64,000 nucleotides of DNA from Mercurialis annua (GCF_937616625.2 NC_065571.1:42190651-42254650), one strand, 5' to 3'; shown: positions 33,530-46,041, counted from the stretch's first letter. Translations and numbers: made by a program. The notes: generated from the sequence alone by a model not told the origin.

Positions 33530-35503
33530 TTAGGTCGATGCCGCGTGTTGCATGAATGAGATTAAATAGTTTTATAATTTTGAAAAATTATTTTTAATAT
33601 TTAGAAATTTGAATTACATGAAGTTTTTTTTCTTTGAGTCGTATTTAATATAATAGTTGGATTATTTAATATATTTTATACTTTTAAAAAATCAAGCGAA
33701 TCAGAAATCAAACGAAGTAACGGCAAGTTAAAGAAGATTATGGAATAAACAGATGAAGATCTTCTCAAGCCTTTCTTTACTGGAAATGATGAACATAATG
33801 AACAAATATTCAAATGTAATGTGTATATGTAGATTGGCAAAGGTTCTCTTTAGATCTTTTAAGTTGTCATCTCCATTGGTTTTAATTTCTAACTTTTTTT
33901 CGTACAATTTAGTTCATTAATCATTTAATTGTTCGAATTCAATAAATCTCGTATTATTTATATTCAAATAAATTATATCATTCCGCTACCTCATTATGAT
34001 ATTTTGTGATAATTAATTTTAATAAATTTCGGTTAAAACGCTCAAATTTTGATTAGAGACTTAATACTCATTTTCTTACTTTTCCGTTTATTTCTTTGCT
34101 CCATAAATATCGATATTCAATTAATCAATATTAACTTAATAAATAAAATAATAATTCTCATTGATAATTCTTTAACTATATTTTTCGAGAATTAAAATAA
34201 AATTTTCCAACTCGAAAATTAAGCTGAACTTTATTATATCTTTCTTTACAGCTTTCATAGTCCCGTTTCCATTTTTTTTATAAAATTCTAATATCCAATT
34301 TTCTTATTGAAATTTCAAAATCGACCTATTCAGGTCTTCTGTTGTTTAATTTCTCCGATAATTTTTTGTTCTTATCTCTTTGGCAATTCAAATTGAGGCT
34401 CTTTACTTACTTTGTCAACGTCAAACTCACGGGGTATTACAGATATAGAAGGTACTCAGAATTACCGTTCCGAGTCCTTGGGTTGTTTATTGGGGAAGTG
34501 GAATCCAACTTTGAATTGCGCGTAGTAGCTTCGTACTTAATTGATTAATTAAAGCGTATAGCTTTGTTACTGGTTGTGAGTGCGGTTTGTGTGTGTGTGA
34601 GGGTGAGGGTCCGGCCAACACTATTTTTCTAGGGTTTGGAGTTCGTTTTTCGTGTGTGATTTTTGTGCTCTGGTCCGACCTTATGCTAGGCTGTCTTAAT
34701 GTTATATTTATAGGGCTTAATTAGGGTTAGGGTTTACTAGAGTTGTATAGGATTGAAAGAGTATGAACTCATAGGTCTTAAGGTATTAGTATTAGCTATA
34801 AACACTATTTTTTAATTAAATTTATATCTCATCTTGGTGGCTAAGCAAAACAGGATTAAAAATTTATTTTAGAGCATAAAAGTATTAAAAACGACTCTTA
34901 GGGTCTCATGAGTTTGGATATGGTCAATTTTAGTCCGTCAAACTTGCAAATTAGCCCATAAAATTCTAAGATATTACAATTAGTACAATCTCTAGATTTA
35001 GACTACAATCTCTTTGGATTTTTATAAGCCATTTGCGGCTAATTATGCTTTAATCTTCAAATTTGCAGCTATGCACTGATTACGCCTGCTTGGATTCCAG
35101 TAAGCAAATTGATAGCTCATCCCCCAGACGAATTTTCCTATAAATCATCATTGGACACTTCAGTTCCTTATCACTTTTTACCTGTCCGGAAAATAAGTGT
35201 TTACAATTATAAAATTCACAACCAAAGTTTTCATTATAACGGGGATGTTTTTAGAAATCTAGCTTTTTTCAAAAAGAAGCTAGTTTTTGTATTTTTGACT
35301 CACCTTCCACTCCTTGTTGTCGTGTTAATATAATCACCATTTTTCAAAAAAATAAAAATAAAAATAAATTAATTTTAAATCAAAAAATAATAAATTAATT
35401 TTAATTAAAAGAATTGCTATAAGGAAATCTGTAGTTAATCCACTAATCATAATATACTTAATGCTAATTTAGAGGTCAAAATTCTAGTATAGTATAATAT
35501 GGA
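33530..35503 (-). mobile_element. Helitron copy between genes A and B
   Basis: The minus-strand 3' end is at 33530 (CATGCAACACGCGGCATCGA, then CTAA). The minus-strand 5' end is at 35503 (TCCATATTATACTATACTAG). It contains a fragment of a large LTR (about 33860-34441, ending GGGGTATTACA) and unidentified sequence up to 35230. There is no helicase frame. A near-identical copy is at 38204-40179, differing at roughly a dozen sites across the intergenic region. Confidence 0.65.
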
Positions 35504-36252
35504 TTATAAGAAGTTTTAAGTAATTTTTTCTGAATTTTTTTATCTTATTCTTATAAATTCAACTAAGTGATTAAAATTGATACATATAAAGTTGAATTTA
35601 AAATGTCAAATAAATTTTAGACAGCTATAAATTTTTAAATGTATAAATCAAATCAAACATAAAAGTACTAAATTTATTTATTAAAATGTTTTGAATTTTG
35701 TTTAGAAAAATCCGTTTGTTGTCTTATTTTCAAAAAAACTGTTTACAAAATGATAATCTTAATATAGTGTAGTAAATCAATAAAATCTTGTTTATATTTA
35801 TTATTTAATTCATAAAATAATTTGTAGCTTTTAAATGACATAGCATTTGATGTTGATTAGTTAGTAAATTATCACCGCTTTTCGGCTGTTACCGTAAGGT
35901 GCAACAAATAGTAATAAATTTGGTAGCCAAACAAACAAAATTAAACAGAACTATCCAATTTATAATAGTCAAAACGCACAAAGTTTCATATATCCATCAA
36001 TTTCTATAATTTATTTTGTCTTTAAATTATTTGTAAGAATGTAATACATCGATGAAAATAATAATTTTACTTAACTCCATAATCAGCCAACTAATTGTAA
36101 GCCAAGCAAGTTGCACAAAAATTAAGATGTGCTAGCACGTATATATAACTATGTTTTATGCTTTAATATATTAAGTTGTGCACACTACTAACCTATTTTT
36201 GTTAAATTATAACCTGCCACATGAGTCACATTTTTACTCTTACATCTCCATC

Positions 36253-36259
36253 TATAAAA
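36253..36259 (+). promoter_or_regulatory. TATA box of gene B
   Basis: TATAAAA, 92 bp before the ATG. Confidence 0.75.
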
Positions 36260-36344
36260 TCCCTCACCCTCATTGCTATTTCTCATCACCCCTCCACACT
36301 AACAAAAGCTTATATATCTGAAAATTAAAACAAAAATTTCAGAT

Positions 36345-37319
36345 ATGGCTTCAAAAATTATAGCCTCCAACGCATTTCTCATCTCCCTCAATCTTATCTT
36401 CTTCACTTTAGTTAGTGCTGCCTATTATCCACCGTCATCATCCGAGTCAATCGACTATACACCACCAGAACAAAACAAATACACACCTGAGTACACTAGT
36501 GTTCCAACATCAACAATACCAGAGAAAAAAGAATATACACCAGACTACACTAAGAATCCAACATCAGCAACACCGGAGCAAAACGAATATGTGTCTGACT
36601 ACACTAAGAATCCAACATCAGCAACATCAGAGCAAAAAGAATATGTACCTGACTACACCAGCAATCCATCATCAGCAACTCCAAATCAAAAAGAATATGC
36701 ATCTGACTACACCAGCAACCCAACATCAACAACACCAGAGCAAAAAGAATATGCACCTGACTACACTAGCAATCCATCATCAGCAACTCCAAAGCAAAAA
36801 GAATATGTATCTGACTACACCAGCAACCCAACATCAACAACACCAGAGCAAAAAGAATATGCACCTGACTACACTAGTAATCCATCATCAAAAACACCAG
36901 AGCAAAAAGAATATGCACCGGACTACGCCAACAACCCATCATCAACAACACCAAAACTGATCAATTATGCACCTGACTACACCAGCAACCCATCAGCAAC
37001 ACCATCAGAGTCAATCAATTACTCACCTGACTACTCTTCCCACCCATACGCTAAACCTTTTAAATGCCCAAAGGATACCCTTAAATTAGGTGTCTGCGTC
37101 AGTTTATTAAAAGATTTATTGGGTGTTACAGTTGGTACCCCACCACATGCTCCTTGTTGCAGCCTCATTGGTGATCTAGTTGATCTTGAAGCTGCTGTTT
37201 GCCTTTGCACCACCATCAAAGCCAGTCTCTTGGGCATCAACTTGAATCTTCCAGTTAACCTTACCTTGTTGCTCAACTACTGTGGCAAACACGTGCCAAA
37301 AGGATTTCAATGTGCATGA
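36345..37319 (+). CDS. Hybrid proline-rich cell-wall protein, copy B (chimeric)
   Basis: 324 residues with the same three parts as copy A: signal peptide, Tyr/Pro/Ser/Thr 18-residue repeats, and eight-cysteine domain with all cysteines present. The 5' portion matches copy C (TIPEKKE, EYVSDYTKN, NPSSATPNQK, SKTPEQKEY). From about codon 220 onward it matches copy A (SATPSESINYSPDYSSHPYAKPF, CGKHVPKGF). The switch lies between 36903 and 37003. Upstream sequence is C-like and downstream sequence A-like, which fits unequal crossing-over between two older genes. Expected to be secreted to the wall like its neighbours. Confidence 0.9.
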   Translation: MASKIIASNAFLISLNLIFFTLVSAAYYPPSSSESIDYTPPEQNKYTPEYTSVPTSTIPEKKEYTPDYTKNPTSATPEQNEYVSDYTKNPTSATSEQKEYVPDYTSNPSSATPNQKEYASDYTSNPTSTTPEQKEYAPDYTSNPSSATPKQKEYVSDYTSNPTSTTPEQKEYAPDYTSNPSSKTPEQKEYAPDYANNPSSTTPKLINYAPDYTSNPSATPSESINYSPDYSSHPYAKPFKCPKDTLKLGVCVSLLKDLLGVTVGTPPHAPCCSLIGDLVDLEAAVCLCTTIKASLLGINLNLPVNLTLLLNYCGKHVPKGFQCA

Positions 37320-37577
37320 ATTAATTAAAATCTGTTTTCTCCAAACTCCATTTACTAGTTGTATTGTATTTTTTTAATTTACATGTTGTTTTTTTTGGTA
37401 GACTCAAGCTTCTTGTCTACATCCACTTACAAGCTTGTACTCATTTGAATTGTACTGCTTTTAATTTATGAATTAATTTTATTTTTTGAATTAAATCTGG
37501 ACGAATTCATATATTTAAAACTATAATAAAATTGATAAATACACTATAATTTACCAATTTTGTTCAACAATTCAGTA

Positions 37578-37862
37578 CTCCCTACATTTTGAAATAGTTG
37601 TCGCTTTAACCATTTTCACACAAATTAAGACATTAATAAATATGTCTAAAATTATAAGTATTTTTACTAAATTAGCCCTTCTTGAAACTTGTTAACATTA
37701 ATTAGTATGACTCTTTATTTGTATTTTTGTATTCTTTCAATGAATTAATAAGGGATATATGTGTAAAAATAGCAATAAATGCTTTCTTAGTATTGCAAAG
37801 TGACAAGTATTATAAAATAAAAAAAATTCCCTAAAGCGACAACTATTTCAGAATGGAGGGAG
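37578..37862. mobile_element. Stowaway-like MITE downstream of gene B
   Basis: 285 bp, TA-flanked, with inverted ends ending GGAGGGAG. Equivalent to the enlarged element at 32510-33188. Confidence 0.8.
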
Positions 37863-37869
37863 TAATATA

Positions 37870-38195
37870 CTCCCTCTGTCCATTTTTAGTTGTCGCTTTA
37901 GGCTAGATTGCTAAGATTAAGAAAGTGCTTCTTTTCTCTTAAATTATAAACGTAAATACTAATATAACCCCATTTATAAACTCTACTATTGAAAAAATTT
38001 GCTTTGAAAATAGAGTTATTAATCCACTATTGGATGATTTAGTTTTGAAAATTGAACTGCCATTTAATGAAGTGATTTAATAAGAAGGTCAAATTTGGAA
38101 TACTATTGTAAAAATCACATAGAAATCCTAAAATGACAACTATTAATGGAGAAAAATATTTGCCTAAAGCGACAACTAAAAATGGACGGAGGGAA
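37870..38195. mobile_element. Second Stowaway-like MITE downstream of gene B
   Basis: 326 bp and nearly identical to 33196-33521, flanked by TA. Confidence 0.8.
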
Positions 38196-38203
38196 TATAT
38201 CAA

Positions 38204-40179
38204 TTAGGTCGATGCCGCGTGTTGCATGAATGAGATTAAATAATTTTATAATTTTTGAAAAATTATTTTTAATATTTAGAAATTTGAATTACATGAAGTT
38301 TTTTTTCTTTGAGTCGTATTTAATATAATAGTTGGATTATTTAATATATTTTATACTTTTAAAAAATCAAGCGAATCAGAAATCAAACGAAGTAACGGCA
38401 AGTTAAAGAAGATTATGGAATAAACAGATGAAGATCTTCTCAAGCCTTTCTTTACTGGAAATGATGAACATAATGAACAAATATTCAAATGTAATGTGTA
38501 TATGTAGATTGGCAAAGGCTCTCTTTAGATCTTTTAAGTTGTCATCTCCATTGGTTTTAATTTCTAACTTTTCTTTCGTACAATTTAGTTCATTAATCAT
38601 TTAATTGTTCGAATTCAATAAATCTCGTATTATTTATATTCAAATAAATTATATCATTCCGCTACCTCATTATGATATTTTGTGATAATTAATTTTAATA
38701 AATTTCGGTTAAAACGCTCAAATTTCGATTAGAGACTTAATACTCATTTTCTTACTTTTCCGTTTATTTCTTTGCTCCATAAATATCGATATCCAATTAA
38801 TCAATATTAACTTAATAAATAAAATAATAATTCTCATTGATAATTCTTTAACTATATTTTTCGAGAATTAAAATAAAATTTTCCAACTCGAAAATTAAGC
38901 TGAACTTTATTATATCTTTCTTTACAGCTTTCATAGTCCCGTTTCCATTTTTTTTATAAAATTCTAATATCCAATTTTCTTATTGAAATTTCAAAATCGA
39001 CCTATTCAGGTCTTCTGCTGTTTAATTTCTCCGATAATCTTTTGTTCTTATCTCTTTGGCAATTCAAATTGAGGCTCGTTACTTACTTTGTCAACGTCAA
39101 ACTCACGGGGTATTACAGATATAGAGGGTACTCAGAATTACCGTTCCGAGTCCTTGGGTTGTTTATTGGGGAAGTGGAATCCAACTTTGAATTGCGCGTA
39201 GTAGCTTCGTACTTAATTGATTAATTAAAGCGTATAGCTTTGTTACTGGTTGTGAGTGCGGTTTGTGTGTGTGTGAGGGTGAGGGTCCGGCCAACACTAT
39301 TTTTCTAGGGTTTGGAGTTCGTTTTTCGTGTGTGATTTTTGTGCTCTGGTCCGACCTTATGCTAGGCTGTCTTAATGTTATATTTATAGGGCTTAATTAG
39401 GGTTAGGGTTTACTAGAGTTGTATAGGATTGAAAGAGTATGAACTCATAGGTCTTAAGGTATTAGTATTAGCTATAAACACTATTTTTTAATTAAATTTA
39501 TATCTCATCTTGTTGGCTAAGCAAAACAGGATTAAAAATTTATTTTAGAGCATAAAAGTATTAAAAACGACTCTTAGGGTCTCATGAGTTTGGATATGGT
39601 CAATTTTAGTCCGTCAAACTTGCAAATTAGCCCATAAAATTCTAAGATATTACAATTAGTACAATCTCTAGATTTAGACTACAATCTCTTTGGATTTTTA
39701 TAAGCCATTTGCGGCTAATTATGCTTTAATCTTCAAATTTGCAGCTATGCACTGATTACGCCTGCTTGGATTCCAGTAAGCAAATTGATAGCTCATCCCC
39801 CAGACGAATTTTCCTATAAATCATCATTGGACACTTCAGTTCCTTATCACTTTTTACCTGTCCGGAAAATAAGTGTTTACAATTATAAAATTCACAACCA
39901 AAGTTTTCATTATAACGGGGATGTTTTTAGAAATCTAGCTTTTTTCAAAAAGAAGCTAGTTTTTGTATTTTTGACTCACCTTCCACTCCTTGTTGTCGTG
40001 TTAATATAATCACCATTTTTCAAAAAAATAAAAATAAAAATAAATTAATTTTAAATCAAAAAATAATAAATTAATTTTAATTAAAAGAATTGCTATAAGG
40101 AAATCTGTAGTTAATCCACTAATCATAATATGCTTAATGCTAATTTAGAGGTCAAAATTCTAGTATAGTATAATATGGA
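38204..40179 (-). mobile_element. Helitron copy between genes B and C
   Basis: Near-identical partner of 33530-35503 with the same termini and the same internal LTR fragment (ending about 39117). The two copies were produced by the same duplication that made gene B. Confidence 0.65.
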
Positions 40180-40928
40180 TTATAAGAAGTTTTAAGTAAT
40201 TTTTTCTGAATTTTTTTATCTTATTCTTATAAATTCAACTAAGTGATTAAAATTGATACATATAAAGTTGAATTTAAAATGTCAAATAAATTTTAGACAG
40301 CTATAAATTTTTAAATGTATAAATCAAATCAAACATAAAAGTACTAAATTTATTTATTAAAATGTTTTGAATTTTGTTTAGAAAAATCCGTTTGTTGTCT
40401 TATTTTCAAAAAAACTGTTTACAAAATGATAATCTTAATATAGTGTAGTAAATCAATAAAATTTTGTTTATATTTATTATTTAATTCATAAAATAATTTG
40501 TAGCTTTTAAATGACATAGCATTTGATGTTGATTAGTTAGTAAATTATCACCGCTTTTCGGCTGTTACCGTAAGGTGCAACAAATAGTAATAAATTTGGT
40601 AGCCAAACAAACAAAATTAAACAGAACTATCCAATTTATAATAGTCAAAACGCACAAAGTTTCATATATCCATCAATTTCTATAATTTATTTTGTCTTTA
40701 TATTATTTGTAAGAATGTAATACATCGATGAAAATAATAATTTTACTTAACTCCATAATCAGCCAACTAATTGTAAGCCAAGCAAGTTGCACAAAAATTA
40801 AGATGTGCTAGCACGTATATATAACTATGTTTTATGCTTTAATATATTAAGTTGTGCACACTACTAACCTATTTTTGTTAAATTATAACCTGCCACATGA
40901 GTCACATTTTTACTCTTACATCTCCATC

Positions 40929-40935
40929 TATAAAA
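40929..40935 (+). promoter_or_regulatory. TATA box of gene C
   Basis: TATAAAA, 92 bp before the ATG. Confidence 0.75.
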
Positions 40936-41020
40936 TCCCTCACCCTCATTGCTATTTCTCATCACCCCTCCACACTAACAAAAGCTTATATATCTGAAAA
41001 TTAAAACAAAAATTTCAGAT

Positions 41021-41995
41021 ATGGCTTCAAAAATTATAGCCTCCAACGCATTTCTCATCTCCCTCAATCTTATCTTCTTCACTTTAGTTAGTGCTGCCTA
41101 TTATCCACCGTCATCATCCGAGTCAATCGACTATACACCACCAGAACAAAACAAATACACACCTGAGTACACTAGTGTTCCAACATCAACAATACCAGAG
41201 AAAAAAGAATATACACCAGACTACACTAAGAATCCAACATCAGCAACACCGGAGCAAAACGAATATGTGTCTGACTACACTAAGAATCCAACATCAGCAA
41301 CATCAGAGCAAAAAGAATATGTACCTGACTACACCAGCAATCCATCATCAGCAACTCCAAATCAAAAAGAATATGCATCTGACTACACCAGCAACCCAAC
41401 ATCAACAACACCAGAGCAAAAAGAATATGCACCTGACTACACTAGCAATCCATCATCAGCAACTCCAAAGCAAAAAGAATATGTATCTGACTACACCAGC
41501 AACCCAACATCAACAACACCAGAGCAAAAAGAATATGCACCTGACTACACTAGTAATCCATCATCAAAAACACCAGAGCAAAAAGAATATGCACCGGACT
41601 ACGCCAACAACCCATCATCAACAACACCAAAACTGATCAATTATGCACCTGACTACACCAGCAACCCATCAGCAACACAATCAGAGTCAATCAATTACGC
41701 ACCTGACTACTCTTCCCGCCCATACGCTAAACCTGTTAAATGCCCAAAGGATACCCTTAAATTAGGTGTATGCGTCAGTTTATTAAAAGATTTATTGGGT
41801 GTTACAGTTGGTACCCCACCACATGCTCCTTGTTGCAGCCTCATTGGTGATCTAGTTGATCTTGAAGCTGCCGTTTGCCTTTGCACAACCATCAAAGCCA
41901 GTCTTTTGGGCATCAACTTGAATCTTCCAGTTAACCTTACCTTGTTGCTCAACTACTGTGGCAAACAGGTACCAGAAGGATTTCAATGTGCATGA
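41021..41995 (+). CDS. Hybrid proline-rich cell-wall protein, copy C
   Basis: 324 residues with a signal peptide (1-25), about ten 18-residue repeats of the EYAPDYTSNP type, and a complete eight-cysteine domain (residues 241-323, same spacing as copy A). Private differences cluster at the end of the repeats and the C-terminus: SATQSESINYAP, SSRPYAKPV and CGKQVPEGF. Its upstream region is almost identical to that of copy B, while its 3' flank lacks both MITEs that follow copies A and B and has instead taken a solo LTR at 42250. Probable secreted wall protein; substrate or partner unknown. Confidence 0.9.
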   Translation: MASKIIASNAFLISLNLIFFTLVSAAYYPPSSSESIDYTPPEQNKYTPEYTSVPTSTIPEKKEYTPDYTKNPTSATPEQNEYVSDYTKNPTSATSEQKEYVPDYTSNPSSATPNQKEYASDYTSNPTSTTPEQKEYAPDYTSNPSSATPKQKEYVSDYTSNPTSTTPEQKEYAPDYTSNPSSKTPEQKEYAPDYANNPSSTTPKLINYAPDYTSNPSATQSESINYAPDYSSRPYAKPVKCPKDTLKLGVCVSLLKDLLGVTVGTPPHAPCCSLIGDLVDLEAAVCLCTTIKASLLGINLNLPVNLTLLLNYCGKQVPEGFQCA

Positions 41996-42474
41996 ATTAA
42001 TTAATTTTTGTGTTCTCCAAATTCCATTTACTTGTTGTATTGTATTTTTTTTAATTTACATGTTGTTTTCTTTGGTAGACTCAAGCTTCTTGTCTACATT
42101 CACTTACAAGCTTGTACTCATTTGAATTGTACTACTTTTAATTTATGAATTAATTCTATTTTTTGAATTAAATCTGGACGAATTCATATATTCAAAACTA
42201 TAATAAAATTGATAAATACACTATAAATTATATAATTTACCAATTTTATTGTCACGACCCGATCCTCGGCGTCAAGACCGACGCTAGGGAATCCGAGTGG
42301 TTGCTCCGAAACCCGTAGCAAGCCTTAAAAATACATTAAAAATCACTTAAAATTTTTCGCGGAATTCAAATCATTTTCGAACATTTTAAAATCGCAGTTT
42401 AAAACGTTCTGATAAAAATTACTATAAAACATGCACATAATTTTCTCTTTTATTATTGCGTTTTAGTTTTAAAA

Positions 42475-42631
42475 CCATTTCATTATGGTTTATCATGCAT
42501 CTCATTATACATACCACTTTACTATGGTAATAACTGCATTTCACTATGCAGGCCATTTCATTATGGATTTAACTGCATTTTATTATGCAGACCATTTCAT
42601 TATGGATTTAACTGCATTTCATCATACAGAT
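42475..42631. repeat. 39-bp tandem repeat made of two hairpins per unit
   Basis: Four units start at 42475, 42514, 42553 and 42592. Each contains CCATTTCATTATGG (CCAT with ATGG) and CTGCATTTCACTATGCAG (CTGCAT with ATGCAG) or variants. Pairing arms are kept in most units while loops vary. Confidence 0.75.
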
Positions 42632-43410
42632 GCGTTCATCGCATTTTATACCCGTGCAGTCGCTCAGACTTTCGCACAGTATTCACATATTACATATTAT
42701 CAGAGTTTAAGCGTTATAAAATATAAAGCATAATAAGTCCAACGACTACTAAGGTATCATCATTCATTATTCTAGCTACTGCTACTCTAGACACATAAAG
42801 GAAAAGTCATTCTCACTTTATTTAAGTCAGGAATTTCCGGAACAAGAAATTGGAAATCCACACCTCAAACTACTCGCCTGTAAAAATTATAAATTCAACG
42901 GGGTCAGTTATAAAAACTGAGTGAATGCGTACAACATGTACTAATAAACATTAATATGAAAGCAATGCATTCTAGATTACCGATTCATATGAAACCCTAA
43001 ACCATGATTCATGTTCCTATATGCTTTCAGAACATGAAACATAAATATCCCGCTTTTTTTTTTTCATTCCATTCGGGTTAAACTTTTATTTTCCTTTGGC
43101 CGTATTTATTTTTTCTTTTTGTACTTTTAGCCAGTCAAATCCGATTATTCTAATTTTACGTAATTGAAAGTCCCAGACTCTTCTTATAATTAACGGATTT
43201 CGGCAGTACATAAATACTGTCGCCAATTTCACTTTTTTAATAAAAGAAATATCCTCTCAGATCTCGGCAGTTTCTCTACATGCCTTTGGTCGTCTATATT
43301 CTGTTGCCTCTGAAGATCTGTTTCCATATGTCTGGACCGTCGTCTCAAACTTCCAGACCGTCGTCCGGATTTTCACATACCATTTTTATGCAAACACATT
43401 CTAAATGCAA

Positions 43411-43446
43411 TACCGGTGATCACACAACACTATTGCCGCCCAATAG
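43411..43446 (-). repeat. Shared LTR stem-loop module
   Basis: On the minus strand CTATTGGGCGGCAATAG, then TGTTGTGTGATCACCGGTA. See 23837 and 51717 for the other copies. Confidence 0.7.
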
Positions 43447-45500
43447 TAGGCATGTTTCAATGAATCTAAATCGATTTCAAAACTATGTATAATAGTTCAT
43501 GCAATTTAAATTTAAAATAAAATAAAACATTTGCAAATCATGTAAAGCAGTTCGCAATATTTTTAATACTAATATTTAGCAGTATAAGTTGTAAACACAC
43601 TCACAGTACTCTTTGTTCCAAATTTAAAAATATCACCCGTCGAAATATCAAAACCTTCGCCCGCCGGTTTCCACGACAAAATTCGCTGGATCTAATTTAG
43701 AGATTAAATATTAAAAAATGTATTAACTCTAAATTCTAGGATAAACTTTAGACCGACTCAACCAAATAAACCATATAACCACATAACCAAATTTAATTCT
43801 GACTATCTCTTTCTGCGTCATCGTATTACTATACGATACACTCTATCCACATTAGTTTATTTAATTCATTAAATAAACATAGAATTATAACTCCATATAA
43901 TTCTAACAGATATTCAATTCACACCATTTTCTAAAATACACCTTTAGAAAGTCTCAACAAATATACCATATTTCAAAAATAACCAAAAATATTTTTCCGT
44001 CAAATATTTTTGTACCAGGGGCTCGGTTCCCCTTTTATTTTCTGCCAAAATCATTTCGGCACTAACTGCTGCCAACTGAGCTTAGGACTAAGCCATCATG
44101 CTCTATCCCCTCTGCTCATTTTTCGGTCACCGTATTCCGGTGGTTTTGGCCGGAAAACTAAAAAACGCTTAAAATCCATTTTAAGCCATTTTAACACCGA
44201 AATTCACCAAAATTTATTTTAAACATATTTTTAATTATCTCTTTTAAAAACAATAGCCCATAATTTTAAAATAATTTTTTTTTTATAATTTCAACCATTA
44301 AAACCGAAATAACCATTAATAATCAAAACCGATTGTTAATCCGTCAAAACACTTTACATAAATCATTTAAACTCCACAAATAATTGACAATTATAATTCA
44401 TGAAATCTTTTTCATGAATAATTTCTGCCCAGAAATTAAAAATGACAAAAATATCCTTTTTAAACAATTTTAATCGAATAAACAATTATCAAAAATTAAA
44501 CACGGTTAACAAATCATTAAAAATTCACCATTAAACATTTAATCAACATCAACCCAACATCTAACTCAAACATAAACCAATTTATTTCCAGAAATTTAAA
44601 ATCCATTTATTTACCCTTTTTAAGCGATTTTTATGCTTTAAAACATTAAAAATCGAAACTTGTATCATTAAATTAATACCCGAATTGTTTAATATTTTTA
44701 ATCTCAACATTTAGATCAGCCCAGAAAATAAAATAAATAATTTAATTTCATGTAAAAATTATTTTAAAACCGAAATCCATCAAACTAACAACTAAAACCA
44801 ACTAATCAACCATCAAACACCATTTTTAAACCATCCTAAACATGTTTCTAAGATTCATCAACATCAGCAAATAAAAGTTAAGATTTGAGCTTGAAATTAT
44901 ACCTCAAACGAACTTGCAAAGATAGATTAACGATCTACGTAAGTTCCCCGTCAATTTCCGTTAAGAAAATTTTGTAAGAAAATGGAAGAGTAAATTTTTG
45001 TGTTTTGTTCTTGAATAATTCGGCACCCACAATCAAATAGAGAAGATGATGAAGTAACTTGGGCACCAAGGTTTCAAATAGAAATATCTAGATATAATTT
45101 TGATGTTTCAATTATTTACAAGTTTGCCATTATGGCATTCTTGTAATTAAATCGAACTCTAGGGCAAAATAAAATCAAGTTTATTAAATATTCAAAAACA
45201 TTAAAACATAACATATGGGCTGAATTAAAATATTTTTGGGCCTTTAAAAATAATTAAAATAATTATTTTCACAGTTCTTAGTGAAAATCACAAAATTCAC
45301 TTTTAACACGTAAAATTGCCAAAAATCAAACTTAAGGCAAAACACACTTCAAATCACATTTTCACCCTTATAAATTCATCTCGTGAATTTATCAATTATT
45401 TTCGAGGTCCTAATCCATTACAATTGGAGACACGCGAAAATAAACACTAATAATTCTACGGGATATTACATTTGTTCATAAATTCAGTAATATATATCAA

Positions 45501-45836
45501 TTAGGTCGATGCCCGCGCGTTGCATGAATGAGATTAAATAGTTTTATAATTTTTGAAAAATTATTTTTAATATTTAGAAATTTGAATACATGAAGTTTTG
45601 TTTCCTTTGAGTCGTATTTAATATAATAGTTGGATTAGTTAATATATTAATATTTTTAAAAAATCAAGCGAATTAGAAATCAAACGAAGAAACAGCAAGT
45701 TAAAGAAGATTACGGAACTTTAAAGAAGATGAAGATCTTCTCAAATTTTTCTTTGCCGGAAATGATGAACATAATGAACAAATATTCAAATGTAATGTGT
45801 ATATGTAGATTGACAAATGTTTTTTCTTTCATTTGT
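45501..45836 (-). mobile_element. Helitron 3' end downstream of gene C, truncated
   Basis: Matches the first part of 33530-35503 (through GTATATGTAGATTG) and then stops. It is joined directly to a second copy of gene 3' flank. No 5' terminus is present. Confidence 0.65.
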
Positions 45837-45837
45837 G

Positions 45838-46030
45838 TGATGTTTTCTTTGGTAGACTCAAGCTTCTTGTCTACATCCACTTACAAGCTTGTACTCATTT
45901 GAATTACTATTTTTAATTTATGAATTAATTTTATTTTTTGAATTAAATTAATAGACGAATTCATATATTCAAAACTATAACAAAATTGATATAATTATAT
46001 AATTTATCAATTTGCTTCATCAATTCAATA
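45838..46030 (+). pseudogene. Relic of a fourth gene unit (3' UTR and flank only)
   Basis: Matches the 3' UTR and flank of gene C (about 42064-42245, including ACTCAAGCTTCTTGTCTACA). The coding region is gone. It is followed at the expected place by a Helitron 3' end (46042), exactly as in the other units, so a fourth unit once stood here and lost its gene by deletion. Confidence 0.7.
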
Positions 46031-46041
46031 ATATATATTAA

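Larger units (their letters stand above)
42250..45470 (-). mobile_element. Solo LTR 3 in the 3' flank of gene C
   Basis: 3,221 bp from TGTCACGACCC to GGGATATTACA, i.e. minus orientation. Flanked by TTTAT (42245-42249) and TTTGT (45471-45475), a 5-bp duplication with one change. Genes A and B keep the uninterrupted site (CAATTTTGTTCAAC, about 32488 and 37553). No internal region is present. It contains a 39-bp hairpin repeat (42475-42631) and the shared stem-loop module (43411-43446). Terminal sequences are of the same broad type as the LARD and solo LTR 2. Confidence 0.85.

Noticed and set aside
34715..34740. Telomere-like TTAGGGTTAGGGTTT (also 39410)
   Set aside because: Only two units, inside a duplicated intergenic region; not an interstitial telomere array.
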